Assembly: GCF_006439025.1 (NCBI RefSeq)
Contig: NZ_RCYZ01000004.1
Span: 248,001 to 312,000, forward strand
Reading direction: 5' to 3'
Source: Hymenobacter nivis
GTDB taxonomy: Bacteria; Bacteroidota; Bacteroidia; Cytophagales; Hymenobacteraceae
Length of the DNA stretch: 64,000 nt
Below are positions 8,864 through 18,094 of the stretch, one piece after another. Below the pieces are notes generated by a model. That model worked only from the letters and a program-made list of their open reading frames with translations, did no database searches and was not told where the DNA came from. Both the position numbers and the translations under genes were made by a program. Numbering within the stretch: position 1 is the first letter of the stretch; every line of letters starts with the position of its first letter.

Positions 8864-10096
8864 CTACGCCGGCCTCAATTTGTGCCAGGTGCGCATAAAA
8901 AATCCTTCTTTGGCCGTCGTTTTGGACGATTTCAACTCCTCGCCGTCGCTCACGTCGCCCAGCAAAAAGCCCCAGGGCTCCGTGCTCCGGTTGGCATCGA
9001 ACACCACCTTGAGCACGGCCACCAGCGGGATGCTGAGGATCATGCCCGGCGTGCCCCACAGCTCGCCGCCCAGGATGAGGACGATGATGGCCGCCATCGG
9101 GTTGATGCTCACCTTCGAGCCCGTCACCATCGGCGTGATGAAGTTGCCTTCCAGAAATTGCACGAACATGAACACCCCCACCACGCCCAGCGCCTTGGTG
9201 GGCGAACCTGTATCGACGAGCGTGACCAGGGCCGGAATAGCCGAGCCCACCAGGATGCCGATGTACGGGATGATGGCCAGCACCGAGGCGAAAATGGCGA
9301 AGAACACGGCGAATTTCACCCCCAGCAGCAGCAGGCCGATGGAGTTCAGCACCGACACAATCACAATCACCGTGAGCAGGCCCTGGATGTAGGCCTGCAC
9401 CACCACCTGGATGTTGTCCATGGTGTGCAGCACGCTGGTGCGGTTGTCGGGCTTCACGAAGCGGAACAGGAACTGCCGCATATGGTCGCGGTAGTACAGA
9501 AAGCAGAAAATGTAAATCGGCACGAGCGTCGTTACGCTCAGCACGCCGGCCGTGGTGCTGAGCGTGGAGCCCAGGTAGCCGCCGGCCGACGACTTGAAGG
9601 ACTCCATGCCAGAGTCGATGAGCTCGTCTTTGCTGACGGGCTGGTAGCCAAATTTGTGGCTGGCCCACTGCTGGGCCATGTCGAAGTACTCCACGGCGCG
9701 CTCTTGCAGCTTGGGCAGCTCGTCGCGCAAGCTCACAATCTGCGAGCCAAACAGGTAAAACATCCCGACCAGCGCCGCAATGACTATGAGCAGCGCAAAA
9801 ATGATGGCCCAGATGCGCGAAAACTTCCAGCGCTCGAACCGCGTGACGATGGGCAGCAGCAGCACCGAAAGCAGCGCTGCGAACAGAATGGGCAGCAAGA
9901 TGCCGTCGAGCTTGTGCAGCACGTACACCAGCAGCGAAAGCCCGATGAGCACGAACGTGTAGTGTGCGGCCCCCGACTGTTTCACCGACGCCGGCGCATG
10001 GTGCTGCATGGGCGAGGGCAAGTTGTGGGGCGTGTTGAGGTTGTTGGGCGGCGGCATGACGCGCGGCGCGCCCTTGGGCGTAGCGGTGGGTTGCAT
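8864..10096 (-). CDS. AI-2E family transporter (PerM-like permease)
   Basis: A 410-residue integral membrane protein of the AI-2E/UPF0118 family. A polar Pro-rich N-terminus of about 45 residues precedes paired membrane helices (HYTFVLIGLSLLVYVLHKLD), then a soluble helical insert at about 120-180, and a C-terminal block of helices with the family segment IPYIGILVGSAIPALV and the LEGNFITPMVTGSKVSINP signature. The family exports varied small molecules or ions, and quorum-signal transport should not be assumed. The C-terminal 35 residues are hydrophilic. It is divergent from parE with about 180 bases between them. Confidence 0.92.
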   Translation of the reverse strand: MQPTATPKGAPRVMPPPNNLNTPHNLPSPMQHHAPASVKQSGAAHYTFVLIGLSLLVYVLHKLDGILLPILFAALLSVLLLPIVTRFERWKFSRIWAIIFALLIVIAALVGMFYLFGSQIVSLRDELPKLQERAVEYFDMAQQWASHKFGYQPVSKDELIDSGMESFKSSAGGYLGSTLSTTAGVLSVTTLVPIYIFCFLYYRDHMRQFLFRFVKPDNRTSVLHTMDNIQVVVQAYIQGLLTVIVIVSVLNSIGLLLLGVKFAVFFAIFASVLAIIPYIGILVGSAIPALVTLVDTGSPTKALGVVGVFMFVQFLEGNFITPMVTGSKVSINPMAAIIVLILGGELWGTPGMILSIPLVAVLKVVFDANRSTEPWGFLLGDVSDGEELKSSKTTAKEGFFMRTWHKLRPA

Positions 10097-10276
10097 AAGT
10101 TGGGGAATGAAGTAGGGGTGGAGCCGGGGCCCCGGCGAACCTGGGGGCCCCGGCCGGGGTTATGAAACTGGCTAACCAGGTTGGCGGTGGCGGCTAAGCT
10201 GCCTGGCAGGGCCCCCGGCGGCTGGCCGGGGTTTTGTGCGTTATTTTACCTGGCAATTGCCCCATACGGATTTTTT

Positions 10277-12196
10277 ATGACGAGCGACGAACTCACCCCC
10301 GCGGCCCCCGCCCACGGCTACACCGAAGACAGCATCCGCTCGCTCGACTGGCGCGAACACATCCGCCTGCGACCGGGCATGTACATCGGCAAGCTCGGCG
10401 ACGGCTCTGCTTACGACGACGGGATTTACGTGCTGGTGAAGGAGGTCATCGACAACTGCATCGACGAGCACGTGATGGGCCACGGCCGCACCATCGACAT
10501 CAAAATATCGGACAGCCGCGTGCAAGTGCGCGACTACGGCCGCGGCATCCCGCTGGGCAAAGTGGTGGACGTGGTGAGCAAAATCAACACCGGCGGCAAG
10601 TACGATTCCAAGGTGTTCCAGAAGTCGGTGGGCCTCAACGGCGTGGGCACCAAGGCCGTGAACGCGCTCAGTGGCTACTTCTTGGTGCAGAGCGTGCGCG
10701 AAGGGCTGATGAAGTCGGCTGAGTTTGCCCAGGGCAAGCTCGTGCAGGACCCCAAGCCCCAGAAAACGCCGCAGCGCAACGGCACGCTGGTCACCTTCCA
10801 GCCCGACGATACCATTTTCAAGAACTACCGCTTCATCCCGGAGTACTTAGAAAACCAGATGTGGAACTACGTGTACCTCAACGCGGGCCTCATCATCAAC
10901 TACAACGGCCAGAAGTACTTCTCCGAAAACGGGCTGCGCGACTTGCTCGGCCGCAAGGCCGACGTGGAGCACCTGCGCTACCCCATCATCCACCTCAAGG
11001 GGCCCGATATTGAGCTGGCCATGAGCCACGGCAACGACTACGGCGAGGAATACTACTCGTTCGTGAACGGGCAGTACACCACCCAGGGCGGCACCCACCT
11101 GGCCGCTTTCCGCGAGGCAGTAGTGAAAACGGTGCGCGAGTTTTATAAGAAGGAGTTTGACGCGGCCGACATCCGCGGCTCCATCCTGGGGGCCATTTCG
11201 GTGCGTGTGCAGGAGCCCGTGTTCGAGAGCCAGACCAAAACCAAACTCGGCTCCATCAACATGGGTGACGAGGGCCCCACGGTGCGCGGCTTCATCCTGG
11301 ACTTCGTGAAGGAAAACCTCGACAATTTCCTGCACAAGAACCCCGCCACCGCCGAGGCCCTGCTCAAGCGCATCATGCAGAGCGAGCGGGAGCGCAAGGA
11401 CATGGCCGGCGTGAAAAAGCTGGCCAACCAGCGCGCCAAAAAAGCCAACCTGCACAACCGCAAGCTGCGCGACTGCCGCTTCCACCTAGGCGAAAACGCC
11501 AAGGACGGCGCCGAAAAGGAACTGCTCACCACGCTCTTCATCACCGAGGGCGACTCGGCCTCGGGCAGCATCACCAAGAGCCGCAACGTGGAGCTAGAAG
11601 CCGTGTTTAGCCTGCGCGGCAAGCCGCTGAACTGCTTCGGGTTGAAGAAGAAAATCGTGTACGAGAACGAGGAATTTAACCTGCTCCAGCACGCGCTCAA
11701 CATCGAGGAAGGCATTGAAAACCTGCGCTACAACCGCGTGGTGGTGGCCACCGACGCCGACGTGGACGGCATGCACATCCGGCTGTTGCTGCTTACGTTC
11801 TTCCTCCAGTTCTTCCCCGACCTGGTGCGCAACGGCCACGTGTTCATCCTCGAAACGCCGCTGTTCCGGGTGCGCAACAAGAAAGAAACCATCTACTGCT
11901 ACAACGAGGGCGAGAAGCAGGCCGCCATGCGCAAGCTGGGCCGCAACCCCGAAATCACCCGTTTCAAGGGCCTGGGCGAGATTTCGCCCGAAGAGTTCGG
12001 CAAGTTCATCGGCGAAAACATCAAGCTCGAACCCGTCATCTTGCAGTCCGACCGCAGCATCCAGCAGGTGCTCACCTACTACATGGGCAAGAATACGCCC
12101 GACCGCCAGCAGTTCATCATCGAAAACCTGCGCCTCGAGAAAGACCTGGTAACCAGCGACGTGCTGCCCGTAGCCGAAGTAGTGGAGGCCGATTAG
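10277..12196 (+). CDS. parE: DNA topoisomerase IV subunit B
   Basis: A 639-residue type IIA topoisomerase ATPase subunit. Start ATG at 10277 (MTSDELTP). The GHKL ATPase domain holds [17 protein letters not shown] and [15 protein letters not shown]. The transducer domain follows, and the C-terminal TOPRIM domain has EGDSASGS and DADVDGMH. Its length and lack of an insertion, and the partner parC 2 kb downstream, point to topoisomerase IV rather than gyrase. With ParC it decatenates replicated chromosomes. The stop TAG is followed directly by GGGCCCC, a recurring feature of this window. Confidence 0.9.
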   Translation: MTSDELTPAAPAHGYTEDSIRSLDWREHIRLRPGMYIGKLGDGSAYDDGIYVLVKEVIDNCIDEHVMGHGRTIDIKISDSRVQVRDYGRGIPLGKVVDVVSKINTGGKYDSKVFQKSVGLNGVGTKAVNALSGYFLVQSVREGLMKSAEFAQGKLVQDPKPQKTPQRNGTLVTFQPDDTIFKNYRFIPEYLENQMWNYVYLNAGLIINYNGQKYFSENGLRDLLGRKADVEHLRYPIIHLKGPDIELAMSHGNDYGEEYYSFVNGQYTTQGGTHLAAFREAVVKTVREFYKKEFDAADIRGSILGAISVRVQEPVFESQTKTKLGSINMGDEGPTVRGFILDFVKENLDNFLHKNPATAEALLKRIMQSERERKDMAGVKKLANQRAKKANLHNRKLRDCRFHLGENAKDGAEKELLTTLFITEGDSASGSITKSRNVELEAVFSLRGKPLNCFGLKKKIVYENEEFNLLQHALNIEEGIENLRYNRVVVATDADVDGMHIRLLLLTFFLQFFPDLVRNGHVFILETPLFRVRNKKETIYCYNEGEKQAAMRKLGRNPEITRFKGLGEISPEEFGKFIGENIKLEPVILQSDRSIQQVLTYYMGKNTPDRQQFIIENLRLEKDLVTSDVLPVAEVVEAD

Positions 12197-12299
12197 GGCC
12201 CCGAGGTTTAGCTGAACAGCGCGTTAGTTGAACTTATTGTAATCGGCACAGTTGAGGGAGAATAGATTTCACTTTTTCCAGGTTTTCTGTTCTTTTAGT

Positions 12300-12755
12300 A
12301 TGAAAAAGATTTTCTCCTCTCTCTTGTTGCTCGCCGGTTTGGCAGCCGCTACCTCCTGCGCCAAAGACGAAACCGTGGCGCCGGTAATCACCACCGCATC
12401 TTCCACCCTCACCGGGGCCCAGGAAGCTCCTACGCCCAACAGCTCCGCCGCCACGGGCAGCTTCACGGGCTCCTACAACCAAACCACGATGATGTTGACG
12501 TACACCGTCACCTTTACCGGCTTGGCGCCCACCATGGGCCACCTCCACATTGGGGCCCCCGGCACCGCCGGCCCAGTGTCCGTCCCTTTCACCCCCAACA
12601 ATACGGCCGGCACTGGCTTCGTGTCGCCCATCACCGGCACCGTCAAGCTGGACCAAACCCAGGCCACGGCCCTGCTTGGCAAGTCGATGTATGCCAACCT
12701 GCACACCACGACCTTCCCCAACGGCGAGATCCGGGGCGACATCACGACCAAGTAA
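12300..12755 (+). CDS. CHRD domain lipoprotein
   Basis: A 151-residue exported lipoprotein: signal peptide MKKIFSSLLLLAGLAAATSC with the lipid cysteine at residue 20. The remainder is a CHRD domain (named after chordin), with LTGAQEAPTPNSSAATGSF, GLAPTMGHLHIG and the C-terminal NGEIRGDITTK, the standard ending of the family. CHRD proteins in bacteria are exported and of unknown function. The ATG at 12300 is preferred to an upstream in-frame start because it begins the signal peptide. It is followed by a strong bidirectional terminator and is convergent with the truncated haemoglobin gene. Confidence 0.9.
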   Translation: MKKIFSSLLLLAGLAAATSCAKDETVAPVITTASSTLTGAQEAPTPNSSAATGSFTGSYNQTTMMLTYTVTFTGLAPTMGHLHIGAPGTAGPVSVPFTPNNTAGTGFVSPITGTVKLDQTQATALLGKSMYANLHTTTFPNGEIRGDITTK

Positions 12756-12773
12756 GTCGCGGCTTTCCAACAT

Positions 12774-12812
12774 AAAAAGCCCCCGCCCGGTACGTCCCGG
12801 CGGGGGCTTTTT
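12774..12812. terminator. Bidirectional terminator
   Basis: AAAAAGCCCCCGCC (12774-12787) pairs with GGCGGGGGCTTTTT (12799-12812). It lies between the convergent CHRD and truncated haemoglobin genes and has a T run on both strands. Confidence 0.92.
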
Positions 12813-12829
12813 GCGTGGCCAGTGGGGCC

Positions 12830-13327
12830 CTATTGGCCCACTACCTGGCTCTGCAGGCTGGTGATGATGGTGAGCAGCTCGGTCTTCTCGGGGTCTTTCA
12901 CGCCGTTGTCGGTCAGGGCTTTGGTGAAGGCCACGCCGAACACGCCAAACTCCTGGGTGGTGATGGCCATGCCCTTGTGGGCGGCCGTCATGGTGAGGCC
13001 CTTGTACACCAGGGGGCCCCCGGTGGCCTGCCCAATCTGGTCAATCAGGTTGTCGCGCAGCAGCGTCACGCGCTGGGCATTGTTCGAGGTGAGCAGCGGG
13101 TTGAAGGTGCGCTTGAGCGAGGTGTTGCTGGTCTGGGTTTCGGCAATTACGTTGGCCAGAAATGAGTCCACCACCTTCGACACGCCGTTGACGCTGCCGA
13201 GGCGCACGTAGAGGGTGTTGGGGGTAGCCGCCGCCGGGGCGGGGTCGCTGGATTTGCTGCACGCGGCGGCGCTCAGCAGCAGGGCGCCGGCTACCAGCAC
13301 GTTGCGCATCGGAATAAAGGTGTTCAT
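12830..13327 (-). CDS. Lipoprotein-type group 1 truncated haemoglobin
   Basis: A 165-residue protein. Residues 1-23 are a lipoprotein signal (LLLSAAACSKSS, Cys23). Residues 38-163 follow the group 1 truncated haemoglobin pattern: LYVRLGSVNGVSKVVDSF, LIDQIGQATGGPLVYKGL, the proximal haem ligand His117 in MTAAHKGMAIT, and a C-terminal helix. Where the family normally has Phe-Tyr at B9-B10, this protein has Phe56-Leu57, so the usual distal tyrosine seems absent. The region between the B and E helices is also longer or rearranged. A haem-binding, membrane-anchored role in O2 or NO chemistry is likely but altered ligand chemistry is expected. An alternative start is Met7. Confidence 0.78.
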   Translation of the reverse strand: MNTFIPMRNVLVAGALLLSAAACSKSSDPAPAAATPNTLYVRLGSVNGVSKVVDSFLANVIAETQTSNTSLKRTFNPLLTSNNAQRVTLLRDNLIDQIGQATGGPLVYKGLTMTAAHKGMAITTQEFGVFGVAFTKALTDNGVKDPEKTELLTIITSLQSQVVGQ

Positions 13328-13408
13328 CGGTAAATAAAGGAGATAAAAATGGGTGAAAGAGGGAAGCGGAAACGAATAGGGGCCCCGGCACTGTGCCGCG
13401 CCGGGTAG

Positions 13409-13840
13409 CTACACCGCCACGAAAAAGCGACGCACGTTGAGGGCGAAGCGCACGCGCTCCAGGGCCAGCACGTAGCCGGCCGGCACCGGGCACGCGCGCC
13501 CGGTGGGGGCGGCAGCCGGGGCTTCGGGCAGGGCCTGGGGCACCCACGGCCCGGCCTGCGCCAGCGCCTGGCGCAGGCCGGCCTCGGTGGCCTCGCCGGG
13601 GCGGTACACCACCGATACCGTGCCCGTGGCCGCGCTCAGGGCGCAGGCCGACACGCCCGGCTGGGCGGCCAGGCGCGCGCGCAGGGCCTCGGCGGCGGGG
13701 CCCGTGGGCAGGTGCGGCACCTGCCAGGCCACCAGGGCAATGGGCGCGGCGAAGCTGTGCAGGGCCGGGGCCTCCCAGTTGGCCCAGGCCAGCACGGCCA
13801 GGGGCCCCACCAGCCAGCCACGGCGTACGAGAGCAAACAT
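13409..13840 (-). CDS. Small protein with an HMA-like fold lacking the metal motif
   Basis: A 143-residue protein starting with ATG at 13840. The first 40 residues are hydrophobic (LVGPLAVLAWANW) and may insert in the membrane. Residues 47-93 (ALRARLAAQPGVSACALSAATGTVSVVYRPGEAT...) look like the beta-alpha-beta-beta-alpha-beta pattern of heavy-metal-associated domains, but the CxxC metal motif is missing. The tail has no recognised domain. It starts divergently from parC. Function unknown; a degenerate metal-binding protein is only one possibility. Confidence 0.5.
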   Translation of the reverse strand: MFALVRRGWLVGPLAVLAWANWEAPALHSFAAPIALVAWQVPHLPTGPAAEALRARLAAQPGVSACALSAATGTVSVVYRPGEATEAGLRQALAQAGPWVPQALPEAPAAAPTGRACPVPAGYVLALERVRFALNVRRFFVAV

Positions 13841-14081
13841 AAAATTATTAGTTAAATACTATTTACAGATGGCCTGAACGAATTCAATGGCAATAGTTGC
13901 TTGTAAAGGTTTTATTGGGAAGTGCTTTTCGGTGAATGCCTGAATTCGTCGGGTGAACGGGGCCGATGGCGGGGCCGATGGCGGGGCCCCAGCCCGGCGG
14001 CCCGGCGGGGGCCGGGGACCCGGCGGGCGCGGCCGGGGGCCCTGGGCGGAACTTTCCGGGGGCCCCCGGCCTTGCCAGAAG
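13841..14081. other. Divergent intergenic region with an extreme GC block
   Basis: The left part (13841-13920) is AT-rich and holds the presumed promoter of the leftward small gene, although no good -7 box was found. The part 13953-14060 is almost pure G and C, with GGGGCCGATGGC repeated in tandem and many G runs of three or more. It ends at the parC promoter. An 8-base inverted pair CGAATTCA (13879-13886) / TGAATTCG (13941-13948) flanks the transition. No gene is supported. Confidence 0.5.
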
Positions 14082-14112
14082 TTGCGCCGCCGCCCCGCCG
14101 CCGGTACATTTG
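14082..14112 (+). promoter_or_regulatory. Promoter of parC, Bacteroidota type
   Basis: TTG at 14082-14084, a 20-base spacer and an exact -7 box TACATTTG at 14105-14112. Transcription would start near 14119, giving a leader of about 27 bases to the GTG start at 14146. This also argues against any upstream start. Confidence 0.75.
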
Positions 14113-14145
14113 ACTGCTATCTTGCCGCTCACCCGTTTGCTCTTC

Positions 14146-17091
14146 GTGGATACACCCCTTACCCCCGGCCCCGCCTCGCTGTTCCCCGCCGACGAGTCCC
14201 GCGCCTCCGACGCGTCGGAACCCAACCCTTACCAACACCTCCAGGCCGGCGACTCGGTCGATTTTGACTTGGGCGCGTTTTCGCCCGCCGCCGAAGAAGA
14301 CGCCGAGCTGGCCGCTGGCGACGAAGCCCTCGCCGCCCAGCTCACCGCCGAAAACGAGCCCCTGGCCGAAGCCGAGCCGCAGGAGGAGGAAAACCCCAAG
14401 TTTGCGCCCGGCGAGGTCATCCACGACGTGGCCACGGTGCGGGGCATGTACCAGAACTACTTCCTTGACTACGCCTCCTACGTGATTCTGGAGCGCGCCG
14501 TGCCCGCCATCGAGGACGGCCTTAAGCCCGTGCAGCGCCGCATCCTGCACGCCATGAAGGAGATGGACGACGGCCGCTTCAACAAGGTGGCCAACGTGAT
14601 TGGCCAAACCATGCAGTACCACCCCCACGGCGACGCCAGCATCGGCGACGCCATGGTGAACCTGGGCCAGAAGGACCTGCTCATCGAAACCCAGGGCAAC
14701 TGGGGCGACGTGCGCACCGGCGACGGCGCGGCGGCTCCCCGCTATATCGAGGCGCGCCTCAGCAAGTTTGCCCTCGACGTGGTGTTCAACCCCGATACTA
14801 CCGAGTGGCAGCTCAGCTACGACGGCCGCAAGCGCGAGCCCACCACGCTGCCCGTCAAGTTCCCGCTGCTGCTGGCCCAGGGCGTGGAGGGAATCGCCGT
14901 GGGCCTGAGCACCAAGATCATGCCCCACAACTTCCGCGAGCTGTGCCAGGCCAGCATCGCGGTGCTGAAAGGCAAAGAGGTGCAGCTGCTGCCCGACTTC
15001 TCGACCGGGGGCCTGTGCGACGCGACGAACTACAACTCGGGGATGCGCGGGGCCAAAATTCGCCTGCGCGCCACCATCGAGAAGGTCGACAAGACCATGC
15101 TCATCATCCGCGACATTCCGTACGGCACCACCACCACGGCGCTGATGGAGAGCATCGTGAAGGCCAGCGAGGCTAATAAGATCAAGATTAAGAAGGTGGT
15201 GGACAACACCGCCGCGGTGGTCGAAATCCAGGTGCAGCTGCCGGCCGGCGTGTCGCCCGACCTCACGATGGACGCACTCTACGCCTTCACCGACTGCGAA
15301 ATCAGCATCTCGCCCAACACCTGCGTCATCATCGGCGACAAGCCCCGCTTCGTGGGCGTGGAGGACGTGCTGCGCTTGAGCACTAAGGCCACCGTGCGCT
15401 TGCTGGAGCGCGAACTGGAAATCCGCCAAGAGGAGCTGTGGGAGCGGTGGCACAACGCGTCGCTGGAGAAGATTTTCATCGAAAACCGCATCTACCGCCG
15501 CATTGAGGAAGCCGAGACCTGGGAGCAAATCCTGGAAACCATCGACGCGGGCCTGAAGAAATTTGTGCGCGTGGAAGGGGAGAAGCCCAAGGCCAACGAC
15601 CAGCGCGTGGTGCTGCGCCGCGCCGTGACGGAGGACGACCTGACGCGCCTGACTGAAATCCGCATCAAGCGCATCAGCAAGTTCGACGGCTTTAAGGCCG
15701 ACGAGTACCTGCAAAAGCTCACCGCCGAACTGGAGGAAGTGGCCGACCACCTGGCCAACCTCACCCGCTACGCTGTGGCCTATTTCGAGGGCCTGCTGAA
15801 GAAGTACGGCGCCGGCCGGGAGCGCAAAACCCAGCTCCGCACCTTCGATGTGGTGACGGCCCAAAAGGTGGCCGTGGCCAACCAGAAACTGTACGTGAAC
15901 CGCCAGGACGGCTTTGTGGGCTTCGGGCTGAAGAAAGACGAGTTCGTGTGCGATTGCTCGGACCTCGACGACATCATCGCCATCAAGCGCGACGGCACGT
16001 TTGTGGTGAGCCGCATTGCGGAGAAAACCTTCGTGGGCAAGGACATCCTGCACGTGGGCGTGTACAACAAGAACGACGACCGGCTGGTGTACAACATGGT
16101 GTACGTGGACGGGGCCTCGGGCATCAGCTTCGCCAAGCGCTTCTTGGTGTCGGGCATCACCCGCGACAAGGCCTACGACCTGACCAAGGGCACCAAGGGC
16201 ACCAAAACCCTGTACCTCACGGCCAACCCCAACTCGGAAAGCGAGATTGTGACCATCCAGCTCAGCGACAAGGCCGCGGCCCGGGTGAAGCAGTTCGACT
16301 TCGACTTTGCCGAGCTGGCCATCAAGGGCAAGGGCTCGATGGGCAACATTGTGACCAAGCAGCTCATCAAGAAAATCACCCAAAAAAGCCGGGGCGATAG
16401 CACCCTGGGCGGCCGCGAAACCTTCTTCGACGCCGTGGTGGGTCGCCTCAACACCGCCGGCCACGGCCGCTACCTGGGGGCCTTCGACACCGACGAGACG
16501 GTGTTGGTGGTATTCAAGGATGGCAGCTACGAGCTGACCACGCCCGACCCGGGCAACCACTACGACGTGCCCAACATTGTGCTGCTGCGCAAGTACGACC
16601 CCGACACGGTGCTCAGCGCGGTGTACGTGGACGGCGATACGAAGATTCACTACGTCAAGCGGTTCCGCATCGAAACCAGCACCCTGGGCAAGCGCTTCAC
16701 CTTCATTACTGAAACCAAGGGCTCGAAGCTGCTGGCCGTAACGGCCCACCCCGAGCCGGTGGTGGAGGCGAAGGTGCAGAAAGACAAGAAGGCCGACAAG
16801 GAAACCGAGAAAATCGGCCTCCACGAGTTCATCGACGTGAAGGGCTGGAAGGCCATGGGCAACAAGCTGAACTACTACAAGGTCCACGCCTTGGAGCTGC
16901 TCACCGACGAGGGCCCCGAGCCCCAGCGCCGCGAGGCCGCCCGCAAGCGCGCCGCCGGGGCCCCCGCGCCCGACGCCCCCGCGGCCCCCGACGACGCCCC
17001 CGACGAAAGCGCCGTGGCCGTGACGGCCGAGGAAGTGGCCCAGGCCCGCGAGGTGGCCAGCCGCTCCAAAAAGCAGCTGGGCCTATTCTAG
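14146..17091 (+). CDS. parC: DNA topoisomerase IV subunit A
   Basis: A 981-residue DNA breakage/reunion subunit. The GTG at 14146 is chosen because it lies just after a good promoter; the frame is open further upstream only through non-coding GC-rich sequence. Residues 1-90 are an acidic Ala/Glu-rich extension. The catalytic core follows (YASYVILERAVPAIEDGLKPVQRR), with the quinolone-region segment YHPHGDASIGD at about 158-168 and the active-site tyrosine at about 200 in APRYIEARL. Six-bladed C-terminal domain elements follow, and a short Ala/Pro-rich tail ends the protein. It pairs with parE upstream. Two TPR genes follow at once, the first only 5 bases after the stop. Confidence 0.92.
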   Translation: MDTPLTPGPASLFPADESRASDASEPNPYQHLQAGDSVDFDLGAFSPAAEEDAELAAGDEALAAQLTAENEPLAEAEPQEEENPKFAPGEVIHDVATVRGMYQNYFLDYASYVILERAVPAIEDGLKPVQRRILHAMKEMDDGRFNKVANVIGQTMQYHPHGDASIGDAMVNLGQKDLLIETQGNWGDVRTGDGAAAPRYIEARLSKFALDVVFNPDTTEWQLSYDGRKREPTTLPVKFPLLLAQGVEGIAVGLSTKIMPHNFRELCQASIAVLKGKEVQLLPDFSTGGLCDATNYNSGMRGAKIRLRATIEKVDKTMLIIRDIPYGTTTTALMESIVKASEANKIKIKKVVDNTAAVVEIQVQLPAGVSPDLTMDALYAFTDCEISISPNTCVIIGDKPRFVGVEDVLRLSTKATVRLLERELEIRQEELWERWHNASLEKIFIENRIYRRIEEAETWEQILETIDAGLKKFVRVEGEKPKANDQRVVLRRAVTEDDLTRLTEIRIKRISKFDGFKADEYLQKLTAELEEVADHLANLTRYAVAYFEGLLKKYGAGRERKTQLRTFDVVTAQKVAVANQKLYVNRQDGFVGFGLKKDEFVCDCSDLDDIIAIKRDGTFVVSRIAEKTFVGKDILHVGVYNKNDDRLVYNMVYVDGASGISFAKRFLVSGITRDKAYDLTKGTKGTKTLYLTANPNSESEIVTIQLSDKAAARVKQFDFDFAELAIKGKGSMGNIVTKQLIKKITQKSRGDSTLGGRETFFDAVVGRLNTAGHGRYLGAFDTDETVLVVFKDGSYELTTPDPGNHYDVPNIVLLRKYDPDTVLSAVYVDGDTKIHYVKRFRIETSTLGKRFTFITETKGSKLLAVTAHPEPVVEAKVQKDKKADKETEKIGLHEFIDVKGWKAMGNKLNYYKVHALELLTDEGPEPQRREAARKRAAGAPAPDAPAAPDDAPDESAVAVTAEEVAQAREVASRSKKQLGLF

Positions 17092-17096
17092 CGGCT

Positions 17097-18068
17097 GTGC
17101 GCGGCGGGCTTCGGCGGTGGCGGCAGTGGCTGGGGCGGGCCGCGCTGGCGGCGGGGCTGGCCGGGGCGGGGGCCCCGGCGGTGGCGCAGGCCGTGCCCGG
17201 GGCCCCCGCTTCTGGGCTGCCCGCTGCGGCGGCCGATACGCTGGCCACCGCCCCGCTCGATACCGTGGCCAGCGACCCGCTGGCCGTGCGCCAGAAGCTG
17301 TTTGATGCCGTGCGGCTCATCAACCGCTACAAAGACTCGGAGGCGCTGGCCACCTACCAGGACGTGCTCAAAATCAGCCCGGCCCACTACCTGGCGCTGT
17401 GGCAGGCAGCCGTGCTGAGCGTGAAAATAGGGGCCCGGTACTCCGACGAAACCCGCAAGGCGGCTTACTTCGACGCCGCCACCCGCTACGCCGACCGCGC
17501 CCTGGTCGTGCGCCCCGAGGGCGGCGAGAGCAACTACGCCGCCGCACTGGCCCTGTTCAGCCAGGCCAGCCTGTACCGCTCCGAAAACCGCTTGGCCGCC
17601 TTCCGCGACCTGCGCTCCTACGTGTTTCTGGCCGTGGCCCAGCGCCCCGACCTGCCCGAGGCCTGGCAGCTGCTGGGCCGCTGGCAGTACCGCGTGGGCC
17701 ACTACAACGTGCTGGAGCGCCTCTACAGCAAACTGCTGCTGGGCGGGGTGCCCCCCGGCGGCAGCGTGCCCGATGCCATGCGGAGCCTCGAAACGGCCCT
17801 CCGGCTGGATTCGACGCGGGCCACGTTTTATTACGACCTCGCCCGCATGTACCGCTACCAGGGCCGCCGCCGCCGTGCCGTGGCCCTGCTGCAAAAAGCC
17901 GTGCGCCTGCCCACCTTCACCAGCGAAGACTTGACCATCAACCGCTTGTGCCAGCAGTTGCTGGAGCCCTTGCAGCGGGCCACCACCCGCGGGGCCCGGC
18001 GGCAGCTGCGCATCCGGCAGCGGGCCGCCGCATCCGCCGGGGCCCCACCCGCCGTGCCCGCTCCCTGA
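17097..18068 (+). CDS. Exported TPR-like protein
   Basis: A 323-residue protein beginning with GTG five bases after the parC stop, so it is probably co-transcribed and translationally coupled. The N-terminal 32 residues are an Arg-rich then Ala-rich signal peptide (ALAAGLAGAGAPAVAQA). The rest contains helical tetratricopeptide-type repeats, such as YKDSEALATYQDVLKISPAHYLALWQAA, PEAWQLLGRWQYRVGHYN and ATFYYDLARMYRYQGRRRRAV. This is a protein-interaction scaffold in the periplasm, with partner unknown. A second TPR gene follows. Bacteroidota often place such a gene after parC. Confidence 0.75.
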   Translation: MRGGLRRWRQWLGRAALAAGLAGAGAPAVAQAVPGAPASGLPAAAADTLATAPLDTVASDPLAVRQKLFDAVRLINRYKDSEALATYQDVLKISPAHYLALWQAAVLSVKIGARYSDETRKAAYFDAATRYADRALVVRPEGGESNYAAALALFSQASLYRSENRLAAFRDLRSYVFLAVAQRPDLPEAWQLLGRWQYRVGHYNVLERLYSKLLLGGVPPGGSVPDAMRSLETALRLDSTRATFYYDLARMYRYQGRRRRAVALLQKAVRLPTFTSEDLTINRLCQQLLEPLQRATTRGARRQLRIRQRAAASAGAPPAVPAP

Positions 18069-18094
18069 GGGCGCGGCGGGCCGTACTTTTGGGC

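Noticed and set aside
8864..10096. Quorum-signal exporter for AI-2
   Set aside because: The family name is historical; members transport varied substrates, and no quorum-sensing gene is nearby.
13836..13843. TATGTTTG reading leftward at the start of the HMA-like gene
   Set aside because: It overlaps the start codon itself, so it cannot act as the promoter of that gene.
13966..14145. Upstream in-frame extension of parC
   Set aside because: The frame is open, but the sequence is a Gly/Pro/Ala-rich translation of non-coding GC repeats, and a good promoter lies at 14082-14112 within it.
13912..16887. Very long open frame on the minus strand opposite parC (991 codons)
   Set aside because: It is antisense to parC, composed of Val/His/Gly/Ala-rich low-information sequence, and has no recognisable domain. 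In this GC-rich DNA with G/C at third positions antisense frames stay open by chance. The same holds for long frames at 53109-56291 (+), 56772-59114 (-), 59340-61313 (-) and 61277-62839 (-).
18084..18091. TACTTTTG, an exact TAnnTTTG match before the second TPR gene
   Set aside because: It ends three bases before the ATG, so transcription would start inside the gene, and there is no TTG upstream. Probably chance.
17399..18094. Upstream extension of the second TPR gene
   Set aside because: It overlaps the first TPR gene in another frame and lacks similarity; the ATG at 18095 begins a clear lipoprotein signal peptide.
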